A DNA stretch of 10,979 nt from Holophagaceae bacterium UBA692. Its GTDB lineage: Bacteria; Acidobacteriota; Holophagae; Holophagales; Holophagaceae. The stretch's first letter is position 1. Each line of letters starts with the position of its first letter. The notes below the pieces were generated by a model. That model did no database searches. It worked only from the letters and a program-made list of their open reading frames with translations, and was not told the origin of the DNA. The translations under genes were made by a program, and so were the position numbers. The stretch is taken from contig DBMS01000012.1 in the NCBI GenBank assembly GCA_002297665.1, forward strand, positions 1 to 10,979. The letters are read 5' to 3'. Shown piece after piece: positions 1-5,602 of this stretch.

Positions 1-91
1 CGGCCAGGGCCAGCCCCGCCGGGACGCACGCCGCCGCCACCGCGAGGCCGATGAGCCAGCGTCCCAGGGGGTCGTGTTTCTCGTGGTGCAT
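1..91 (-). CDS. Partial unrecognised protein, N-terminal membrane or signal segment
   Basis: An open frame reads leftward from an ATG at 89-91 and runs off the window after 30 complete codons with no stop. The N-terminus is His/Lys-rich and hydrophilic (MHHEKHDPLGRW). A hydrophobic Ala/Val/Leu stretch follows, at about residues 13-30, consistent with a membrane anchor or the first transmembrane helix. A GGAAG ribosome-binding-like sequence lies about 4 nt upstream of the ATG. The gene would be transcribed divergently from the secreted-protein gene at 310. Too little is present to name a family. The start is inferred from the reading frame, the Shine-Dalgarno-like match and the hydrophobic segment; the product could equally be a multipass membrane protein or an anchored periplasmic one. 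Confidence 0.5.
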   Translation of the reverse strand, partial: MHHEKHDPLGRWLIGLAVAAACVPAGLALA

Positions 92-187
92 GCCGCTTCC
101 GGGGTCCGAGGTGGGTTCCCTACGATGATAAGGCATGGAACCCATGAACTTGGACTTCCGGTGCTGGACGAGCGGAGGGGCTGGATT

Positions 188-207
188 GCAATTAAATATT
201 TTATTGC
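188..207. promoter_or_regulatory. AT-rich 20-bp near-palindrome, candidate operator
   Basis: The sequence gcaattaaatattttattgc is a dyad centred between 197 and 198, with only one mismatched symmetric pair (positions 193/202). It lies in an AT-rich island inside very GC-rich DNA, between two divergent genes (starts at 91 minus and 310 plus). This suggests a regulator-binding site or promoter element. No regulator gene is adjacent. Confidence 0.35.
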
Positions 208-223
208 TCCGGATCCCGAATCC

Positions 224-268
224 TTGCGGCGCCAGGGAAATGAACTATTTTCTATTCATATTTCCCTG
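224..268 (+). promoter_or_regulatory. Candidate promoter and stem-loop upstream of the secreted-protein gene
   Basis: TTGCGG (224-229) and TATTTT (246-251), 16 bp apart, make a weak sigma70-like promoter for the gene starting at 310. A dyad overlaps the -10 box: cagggaaat (233-241) is the exact reverse complement of atttccctg (260-268), with an 18-nt loop that contains a further GAA/TTC pairing. The dyad could be an operator over the promoter or, if transcription starts upstream, a leader hairpin. The two readings cannot be separated from sequence alone. Confidence 0.3.
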
Positions 269-309
269 CCCGACCTTCGGGCCTCACCCACGTCCCTTCC
301 GGAGACTCC

Positions 310-744
310 ATGCCAGCCCTGCGCCCCCTCCACCTGCTCCTCCTTGGAGCCGCCTTCGCCGCGACCACCACCCTCCCCGCGGCTGAGGAACTGATCCAGG
401 TGACCAACAACACCTCGGCCAAGTACTACCTCCTGCTGGATGCCGACCCCGGCAACACGGGTGGGAAGTTCAACCTGTCCATCGATGGCAAGAATTTCGC
501 TCTGGTGGCCTGGGGGGACGCCCTGCCGCTGCCCGCCCAGAAGGTGGCCAACATCTTCCTGGAGCGCGACCGGGCGGGGAAACTCAAGCATACGTTCTTC
601 ATCAGGGATGAAGCCCACAAGCGGATCGAGGTGCAGGTCACCGCCGGCAAGACCGGGGAAGCCCCGAAGGTGGTTCTGCCCGCCGGCGCCAAGGCCACCC
701 TGGACAAAGGCTCCAACATCGTCATTGGGCAGCCCCGGCTCTGA
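310..744 (+). CDS. Small secreted protein of unknown function
   Basis: This gene encodes a 144-residue protein that I do not recognise. The N-terminus has a short basic region (Arg5) followed by a hydrophobic run at about residues 8-17 ending in Ala-Phe-Ala, with an alternative cleavage point near Ala24-Ala25, so it looks like a Sec signal peptide. The mature part (about 120 residues) alternates hydrophobic and polar residues and begins with a Val-Thr-Asn-Asn-Thr segment, which suggests a compact beta-sandwich-like periplasmic or extracellular domain. It has no cysteines, so lipidation and disulfides are excluded. The ATG is preceded by a GGAG box (301-304) 5 nt upstream. The gene stands alone: an AT-rich region with dyads lies upstream and a strong terminator follows. 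The prediction as a real gene is firm; the function is unknown. Confidence 0.8.
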   Translation: MPALRPLHLLLLGAAFAATTTLPAAEELIQVTNNTSAKYYLLLDADPGNTGGKFNLSIDGKNFALVAWGDALPLPAQKVANIFLERDRAGKLKHTFFIRDEAHKRIEVQVTAGKTGEAPKVVLPAGAKATLDKGSNIVIGQPRL

Positions 745-754
745 CCTCAAAACG

Positions 755-784
755 AAGGACGCCCCCGCGGGGGCGTCCTTGTTT
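755..784. terminator. Bidirectional rho-independent terminator
   Basis: The 26-nt stretch 755-780 is a perfect palindrome (13-bp arms rich in G and C). On the plus strand it is followed by TTGTTT. On the minus strand it is followed by CGTTTT. It sits between the convergent 3' ends of the secreted-protein gene (stop 742-744) and serC (stop 799-801) and can serve both. Confidence 0.85.
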
Positions 785-798
785 AAGGCGCAATCGGC

Positions 799-1902
799 CT
801 AGCCGTTCTTCTGGACGAACGCGTCCATGAACTGGACGAGGGTCTGGACGTTCTCCACGGTGACCGCGTTGTAGGTGGAGACGCGGATGCCGCCCACGTC
901 ACGATAGCCCTTGAGGCCGATCATGTTGTTCTTCTTGGCCTCCTTCACGAAGGCGTCGGTGAGTTCCTCGCTGGGGAGGAAGAAGTCGACGTTCATCAGG
1001 GAGCGGTCGGCCTTCTCGGTGACGAAGGGCTTGAAGAAGCCCGCATGCCGGTCGATGCAGCCGTAGAGCAGCTCGCCCTTCTTGCGGTTGTTGGCCTCGA
1101 TGGCCTTGAGGCCGCCGATGGACTTGTTGTAGGCCAGCACGTTGCGCAGGATGTAGATGCCGAAGGTGGGCGGGGTGTTGTAGAGGCTGTTCTTCTCGGC
1201 GTGGAGCTTGTAGCGCAGGTAGCTGGGCAGGTCCTGGGCCTCGGCCTTGGCGAGGAACTCGTCGGAGACGATGTGGAGGGTGACGCCCGAGGGTCCGAGG
1301 TTCTTCTGGGCGCCGGCGTAGATCATGCCGAACTTCGACACGTCGAAGGGGCGCCACATGATGTCCGAGGACATGTCGCAGACGTAGGGGATCCCGCCGG
1401 TCTCGGGGAATTCCTGCCACTGGGTGCCCTCGACGGTGTTGTTCGAGGTGAAGTGCACGTACAGGGAATCCGGGTGGATGTTCAGCTCGGACGCCTTGGG
1501 GAGGCGGGCGTAGTTCTCGGCCTTGGTGGAGCCGGCGAGGCGCACCCGCTCCTCGCCGCCCACGAGCTTGGCCTCCTTGTAGGCCTTCTCGGCCCAGTTG
1601 CCGGTGTTGATGTAGTCGGCCTTGTGGCTCCCGCGCAGGTAGTTGAGGGGGATCATGCCGAAGGAGAGGTGGGCGCCGCCCTGGAGCAGGATCACCTTGT
1701 AGTTGGCGGGGATGCCCATGAGCTCACGGGTGAGCGCCAGGGCCTCCTCGTGGACGGCGTCGTATTCCTTGGAGCGGTGGCTGACCTCCATGACCGACAT
1801 GCCGGTGCCGGCGAAGTCCAGGAGCTCTTCCTTGGCCCGTTCCAGGGCCGGCAGGGGCAGGCCGGCGGGGCCGGCGTAGAAGTTGATCGCGCGGTTGGTC
1901 AT
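799..1902 (-). CDS. serC: Phosphoserine aminotransferase SerC
   Basis: This 367-residue protein catalyses the PLP-dependent, glutamate-linked transamination of 3-phosphohydroxypyruvate to O-phosphoserine, the second step of cytoplasmic serine synthesis. In this family it may also act in pyridoxal-phosphate synthesis. The N-terminus (NFYAGPAGLP) is the family signature. Residues near 74-80 (QGGAH) contribute to the phosphate/PLP site, and GAQKNLGPSG places the Schiff-base lysine at Lys200. Length is close to that of E. coli SerC (about 362). The ATG at 1900-1902 has AGGAG 6 nt upstream, and that box overlaps the serA stop codon. Only 9 nt separate serA and serC, so the two are almost certainly co-transcribed and translationally coupled. 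The gene is last in the operon, ending at the terminator at 755-784. Confidence 0.96.
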   Translation of the reverse strand: MTNRAINFYAGPAGLPLPALERAKEELLDFAGTGMSVMEVSHRSKEYDAVHEEALALTRELMGIPANYKVILLQGGAHLSFGMIPLNYLRGSHKADYINTGNWAEKAYKEAKLVGGEERVRLAGSTKAENYARLPKASELNIHPDSLYVHFTSNNTVEGTQWQEFPETGGIPYVCDMSSDIMWRPFDVSKFGMIYAGAQKNLGPSGVTLHIVSDEFLAKAEAQDLPSYLRYKLHAEKNSLYNTPPTFGIYILRNVLAYNKSIGGLKAIEANNRKKGELLYGCIDRHAGFFKPFVTEKADRSLMNVDFFLPSEELTDAFVKEAKKNNMIGLKGYRDVGGIRVSTYNAVTVENVQTLVQFMDAFVQKNG

Positions 1903-1911
1903 TTCGATCTC

Positions 1912-2784
1912 CTAGATCTTGAACGTGGAAAGGGTCTCGACGACGATGTCCCCGATGCGGCCCAGGTTCTCCTTGCTGCTGCCGCCGATGTGCGGGGCCA
2001 TGAAGACGTTCTTGGCCGTGAGCAGGGGGCAGTCCGCGGGCGGGGGATCGCTGGGCCACACGTCGGTGCCGTAGGCGCGCACCTTCCCGGACTCCAGGGC
2101 CTCGGCGAGGTCCTTCTCGACCACGACCTTGCCGCGGCCGGTGTTGATGATGATCACGCCGTCCTTCATCTTCGCGATGGTCGCGGCGTTGAACATGCCG
2201 CGGGTCTCGTCGGTGAGGGGCGTGTGGAAGCTGAGGAAGTCGGACTGGGCGAGCACCTCGTCCAGGGTCTTGAGCTCGGCGTGGGCGTGGGAGGAAAGGA
2301 AGGGATCGTAGGCGATGACCTTCATGCCGAAGCCCGCGGCGCGCTTGGCCACTTCCGTGGCGATGGCGCCGGCGCCGATGAGGCCCAGGGTCTTCTTGAA
2401 CAGCTCGGTGCGCTTGAGCTCGCTCTTGGGGAACTTGCCCTCCTTCATGGCCATGTGGGCCTCGATGAGGCGGGCCGGGATGGCGACCATGAAGGCCATG
2501 GCCATTTCCGCCACGGACACGCTGGAGGCGGCAGCGGTGTTCATGACCTTGATGCCCTTGGCTTTGCAGGCCTCCTTGTCGACGTTGTCCAGGCCGACGC
2601 CGCCGCGGATGACCAGCTTGAGGTTGGGGGCCTTGGCGAGCAGTTCGGGGTTGACGGTGGTCTTGGAACGGATCAGGAGGACGTGGGCGCCGCCCAGGTC
2701 CGCCATGTCGCTGGAAACCTCTCCGAGGGCTTCCAGGCGCTTGGGCAGCGTCGCGTCGAACGCGTCCGCGATGAGGATCTTCAT
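1912..2784 (-). CDS. serA: D-3-phosphoglycerate dehydrogenase-like protein, short form (SerA)
   Basis: This 290-residue D-isomer-specific 2-hydroxyacid dehydrogenase is probably the NAD-dependent enzyme that oxidises 3-phosphoglycerate to 3-phosphohydroxypyruvate, feeding SerC directly downstream. Visible are the substrate-loop motif RGGVGLDNVD (60-69), a Rossmann motif GAGAIA (137-142) in place of the usual GxGxxG, Asp160 after the second strand (favouring NAD over NADP), NTGRG with catalytic Arg217, and PHIGG with catalytic His265. At the position of the usual catalytic Glu (DVFxxEP), the protein reads DVWPSDP, giving Asp246. No C-terminal ACT or ASB domain is present, so classical serine feedback is not expected. 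The start has a strong GGAGG box 6 nt upstream. The serA assignment rests on the neighbours; the domain alone would also fit other 2-hydroxyacid dehydrogenases. Confidence 0.9.
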   Translation of the reverse strand: MKILIADAFDATLPKRLEALGEVSSDMADLGGAHVLLIRSKTTVNPELLAKAPNLKLVIRGGVGLDNVDKEACKAKGIKVMNTAAASSVSVAEMAMAFMVAIPARLIEAHMAMKEGKFPKSELKRTELFKKTLGLIGAGAIATEVAKRAAGFGMKVIAYDPFLSSHAHAELKTLDEVLAQSDFLSFHTPLTDETRGMFNAATIAKMKDGVIIINTGRGKVVVEKDLAEALESGKVRAYGTDVWPSDPPPADCPLLTAKNVFMAPHIGGSSKENLGRIGDIVVETLSTFKI

Positions 2785-2815
2785 GGGGTACCTCCAATGG
2801 GAATGGGCATCGATG

Positions 2816-2838
2816 GGGGGCCGCCCCGGGCGGCTCCC
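2816..2838 (-). other. GC-rich hairpin between the DUF1015 gene and serA
   Basis: The 63-nt gap between the DUF1015 stop and serA contains GCCGCC-CCG-GGCGGC (2820-2834), which can extend outward by a G/C-rich triplet on each side. No T-tract follows in the direction of transcription, so it is not a standard terminator. It may adjust mRNA stability or the ratio of DUF1015 to SerA/SerC expression. Confidence 0.35.
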
Positions 2839-2847
2839 GACGTTTCG

Positions 2848-4086
2848 CTAGTCTTCGTAGAGGCGCACCAGCAGGCCGGAGCGCAGCTTGGGCTCGAACC
2901 AGGTGGACTTGGGCGGCATGATCTGGCCGGCGTCGGCCACGTCCATCAGCTGTTCCAGGGACGTGGGGAACATGGAGAAGGCCACGGCCCAGCCGTTGGC
3001 CACGCGCCGCTCGAGCTCGTCCATGCCGCGGATGCCGCCGACGAAGTCGATGCGCGTGTCGGTGCGGGGATCCTGGATGCCCAGGACGGGCGCGAGGAGG
3101 TTCTCCTGCAGGATGCTCACGTCCAGGCTGCGCACGGGATCGTCCGCGGGGAACGAGCCGGGCTTGGCGGTGAGGGAATACCACTTCCCGCCCAGGAACA
3201 TGCCGAAGGAGGTGGGGGCCTTGGGGCTGCGCTCGGCGGAGGGGGCCACGGCGAACCGCTCGCCGACCTTGGCCAGGAACGCCTCGGGGGTCAGCCCGTT
3301 CAGGTCCTTGACCACGCGGTTGTAGTCCATGATCTTCAGCTGGTCGTGGGGGAAGACGACGGCCATGAAGCTCTCGAAGCTCTCGTCGCCCGTGGGGTCC
3401 TGGGCGGCGGCGCGGCGGGCCTGGCCGTAGCGGATGGCCGCGGCGGTGCGGTGGTGGCCGTCGGCGATGTAGAGCGCGGGGATGGCGTCGAAGAGGTGGT
3501 TGAGGGTGTAGATGTGGGTCTCGTGGTCGATGCGCCACACGGTGTGCCCGATGCCGTCGGGGGTGACGACGTCGTACAGGGGCTCGGTGGCGCGGATCTT
3601 GTCGACGAGGGAGTCGATGTAGGGCACGGCGCGGTAGGCCAGGAACACCGGCTCGGCGTTGGCGGCCTGCTCAGTGACGTGGCGGGTGCGGTCGTCCTCC
3701 TTGTCCTTGCGGGTGTACTCGTGGCGCTTGATCTGGCCGTCCTCGTACTCCTTCACCGAGCACAGGCCCACGAGCCCGGCCTGGACGTGGTCGCCCATGC
3801 GCTGCTGGTAGACGTAGAGGCAGGGCTGTTCCTCGTGCACGAGCGTGCCTTCGCGGATCAGGCGCTGGAGCGCCTTGACGCCCTGCGCGTACACCTCGTC
3901 GGCGTGGATGTCGGTGGACGCCGGGAGATCGATCTCCGGGCGTCCCACGTGGAGGAACGAGTGGGGGTTGCCGGCGGCCAGGGCCCGCGCCTCGTCGGTG
4001 TTCACGACGTCGTACGGCACGGCGGCCACCTGGCCGGCGAGTTCGGGTTTGGGACGGTAGGCCTTGAAGGGCTTCAGCTGGGACAT
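2848..4086 (-). CDS. DUF1015 family protein, probably linked to serine metabolism
   Basis: This 412-residue protein belongs to the widespread DUF1015 family (COG4198), which has no established function that I know of. Family hallmarks are PFKAYRP near the start (5-11), the VPYDVV segment (23-28), the KRHEYTRKDKEDDR stretch (120-133), IADGHHR (207-213) and the C-terminal MPPKSTWFEPKLRSGL block (390-405). The DGHHR motif resembles the active-site region of ParB/sulfiredoxin-like proteins. That superfamily includes free serine kinases of the SerK/SbnI type, so a kinase or phosphotransfer role with serine is a plausible inference. A longer reading frame extends to 4164, but I chose the ATG at 4084-4086 because it follows AGGAAGGA by 4 nt and gives the family's usual N-terminus. 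The gene leads the serA-serC operon. Confidence 0.9.
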   Translation of the reverse strand: MSQLKPFKAYRPKPELAGQVAAVPYDVVNTDEARALAAGNPHSFLHVGRPEIDLPASTDIHADEVYAQGVKALQRLIREGTLVHEEQPCLYVYQQRMGDHVQAGLVGLCSVKEYEDGQIKRHEYTRKDKEDDRTRHVTEQAANAEPVFLAYRAVPYIDSLVDKIRATEPLYDVVTPDGIGHTVWRIDHETHIYTLNHLFDAIPALYIADGHHRTAAAIRYGQARRAAAQDPTGDESFESFMAVVFPHDQLKIMDYNRVVKDLNGLTPEAFLAKVGERFAVAPSAERSPKAPTSFGMFLGGKWYSLTAKPGSFPADDPVRSLDVSILQENLLAPVLGIQDPRTDTRIDFVGGIRGMDELERRVANGWAVAFSMFPTSLEQLMDVADAGQIMPPKSTWFEPKLRSGLLVRLYED

Positions 4087-4090
4087 ACGA

Positions 4091-4098
4091 TCCTTCCT
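4091..4098 (-). promoter_or_regulatory. Ribosome-binding site deciding the DUF1015 start
   Basis: On the minus strand, AGGAAGGA ends 4 nt before the ATG at 4084-4086. The upstream in-frame ATG at 4162-4164 has no comparable site and would add 26 residues unlike the family N-terminus. Confidence 0.7.
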
Positions 4099-4119
4099 GG
4101 AAGAGTGGGTTGCCAAGGG

Positions 4120-4149
4120 ACTATTGAAGATGATGAGGTATTTTGGCAA
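4120..4149 (-). promoter_or_regulatory. Candidate sigma70 promoter of the DUF1015-serA-serC operon
   Basis: On the minus strand, TTGCCA (4149-4144, 5 of 6 matches to the -35 consensus) and AATAGT (4125-4120, 4 of 6 matches to the -10 consensus) are 18 bp apart. The predicted start of transcription would leave a leader of roughly 27 nt before the DUF1015 ATG. The region is more AT-rich than its surroundings. Confidence 0.4.
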
Positions 4150-4169
4150 AGGCGAGGGGCACAAGAAAG

Positions 4170-4193
4170 AAATTTTCTAGTGTGTGAAAATTT
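4170..4193. repeat. AT-rich inverted repeat upstream of the serine operon promoter
   Basis: AAATTTTC (4170-4177) and GAAAATTT (4186-4193) are perfect 8-bp inverted arms around an 8-nt spacer. It lies between the phosphatase stop (4208) and the candidate promoter at 4120-4149. It could be an operator or UP-like element, or a weak 3' hairpin for the phosphatase transcript. The low GC of the arms and the lack of a T-tract after it make a good terminator unlikely. Confidence 0.4.
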
Positions 4194-4207
4194 TTGGCCA
4201 TGCCCCC

Positions 4208-4846
4208 CTAGAGCCTCCGGTGCACCCCTTCGCCGAACATGTCATGGAGGTGGGCCGCGTCGTTGAGGCGCACCACCTGGAGATGATCCACATCGGTTCC
4301 TTCAAGCAGGTTAAGGCAGGTCGGGGCCTGGCGGAAGGCCCAGACCCGGCTGAGATCCAGTCCCAGGACGCGGGCCAGCAGCGCGCGGTTGACCCCGTCG
4401 TGGGTGACGAGGACGGCCACCTCGTCCGGGCCCAGGCCCCGGCAGGCTTCGCACAGGGCGGGCCAGGCCCGGGCCTCCACGTCCCGGAACCCCTCGCCGC
4501 CGGGAGGGGTGACCAGGTGGGGGGTCTCCCGCCAGGCCCGGCGCAGGTCGGGGTGCGATTCCTGGATCTCGGAGGTCAGCCGCCCCTCCCATTCGCCGTG
4601 GGACAGTTCCACCAGCCGGCTGTCCAGGGCCAGGCGGCGGTTCCCCAGGGCCAGTTCCGCGGTCTGCCGGGCCCGCAGGAGGGGCGAGGCCACCGCCCGG
4701 GCCACCTCCAGGCCCGCCAGGCGCCGGCCCAGGGCCTGGGCCTGCTCGCGGCCCCGGGCCGAAAGGGGGATGTCGAAGGTCTGGCCCTGGTGCCGGCCCT
4801 CCACGTTCCACTGGGTTTCGCCGTGGCGGGCGAGGATGATGCGCAT
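4208..4846 (-). CDS. Histidine phosphatase family protein, possible phosphoserine phosphatase
   Basis: This 212-residue cytoplasmic member of the histidine phosphatase (phosphoglycerate-mutase-like) superfamily has LARHGET at residues 5-11 with the phospho-accepting His8. It also has SPLLRARQTAE (54-64) supplying the phosphate-binding Arg, Glu80 as the probable general acid, and VTHDG with the second catalytic His149. Length fits the cofactor-independent phosphatase branch rather than true phosphoglycerate mutases (about 230-250 residues). Substrates in this branch include phosphoserine (the metal-independent PSP of Hydrogenobacter thermophilus), alpha-ribazole phosphate and others, so the motifs alone do not fix the substrate. 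Placement just before DUF1015-serA-serC makes phosphoserine a reasonable guess. It starts 2 nt after the stop of the DUF4388 regulator, so the pair is likely co-translated. Confidence 0.92.
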   Translation of the reverse strand: MRIILARHGETQWNVEGRHQGQTFDIPLSARGREQAQALGRRLAGLEVARAVASPLLRARQTAELALGNRRLALDSRLVELSHGEWEGRLTSEIQESHPDLRRAWRETPHLVTPPGGEGFRDVEARAWPALCEACRGLGPDEVAVLVTHDGVNRALLARVLGLDLSRVWAFRQAPTCLNLLEGTDVDHLQVVRLNDAAHLHDMFGEGVHRRL

Positions 4847-4848
4847 GG

Positions 4849-5592
4849 TCAGGCGTTCCAGTTGTCTTCGTAGAATGGGTTGCGGGGCAGCTGCTTCTTC
4901 ACCTTCATGTCCCGGAACAGGGCCAGGTTCATGAGCACTTCCGGCAGGGGCAGGTCGATGCTCGGCTCCACGCGGCAGGTGTAGACGAATTCCACCTGGA
5001 CCCCGTCCCAGCTCAGGATCTGGTAGGCGGCCAGGAGGCCTTCCTCCTTGCCCAGGGCGGCGTGGATCAGTTCGCCTTCCCGGACGTAGAGGTAGCCGGT
5101 GGCGTCGGGGCCGCGCACCGTGAAGGTGGCGGTGCGGCGCTCCCAGTTCATGAGCTGCAGGAGGCTGCCGATGCCCACGCCCCGCACCAGGCCGGGGGCC
5201 GTGAGGCTGGCCGCGGTGCGGATGGCCTCCATGAGCATGGAGAGCTTGGGGGGCTTGGGGATCACCTGGAGGGCCCCCAGGTCCAGGGCCTGGTTCTGCA
5301 GGGAGGGGTCGGCCACGGAGGTGATGACGATGATGGGCAGGCTCGGGTACCGCTGGGCCAGGGCCGCGATGAGGCCGTAGCCGTCCAGCACCGGCATGTT
5401 GAGGTCGGTGACCACCACGTCCACGGGCTGGTCCCGGAGCCGTTCCAGGGCCTCCCGGCCGTTGGCGGCGGAGACGAGGGTGAATTCCTGGAGGCCCTTG
5501 AGGCCGGCCAGGTAGAACCGCAGGGTGGACTGCTCGTCCTCCACCAGGAGGGCGGTTTTCGCGGGGCGGGGACTTGCGGGAGCGGGAATCAT
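4849..5592 (-). CDS. Response regulator with receiver and DUF4388 (PATAN) domains
   Basis: This 247-residue protein has an N-terminal receiver domain (about 12-130) with acidic residues Glu18/Asp19/Glu20, phospho-accepting Asp63 in VVTDLNMPVLDG, Thr91 and Lys113 (IPKP). The C-terminal half (about 137-235) matches the DUF4388/PATAN domain: GYLYVREGELIHAALG (166-181), then a segment with a conserved Ala-Tyr and Trp195. It has no DNA-binding domain, so output is probably through protein contacts. In known PATAN regulators this module takes part in two-component networks controlling motility and related behaviours. The ATG at 5590-5592 lacks a clear Shine-Dalgarno box; it starts 10 nt after the stop of the GH113-like gene, so re-initiation or coupling is likely. 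No histidine kinase is encoded nearby. Confidence 0.92.
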   Translation of the reverse strand: MIPAPASPRPAKTALLVEDEQSTLRFYLAGLKGLQEFTLVSAANGREALERLRDQPVDVVVTDLNMPVLDGYGLIAALAQRYPSLPIIVITSVADPSLQNQALDLGALQVIPKPPKLSMLMEAIRTAASLTAPGLVRGVGIGSLLQLMNWERRTATFTVRGPDATGYLYVREGELIHAALGKEEGLLAAYQILSWDGVQVEFVYTCRVEPSIDLPLPEVLMNLALFRDMKVKKQLPRNPFYEDNWNA

Positions 5593-5602
5593 CGATGCCA
5601 GT

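Noticed and set aside
1724..3538. Minus-strand 604-codon Arg/Pro/His-rich frame
   Set aside because: It is a frame-shifted shadow of the serA, serC and DUF1015 genes with no domain content.
4087..4164. Longer N-terminus for the DUF1015 protein
   Set aside because: The extra 26 residues do not match the family start and have no ribosome-binding site, and the stretch holds the candidate promoter.
1045..4266. Plus-strand open frame of 1073 codons across serC, serA and the DUF1015 gene
   Set aside because: It is antisense to three well-supported genes. Its translation is low-complexity Gly/Val/Ala/Leu/Asp/His, as expected opposite GC-rich codons. It has no domains, and long antisense frames are common at this GC content.
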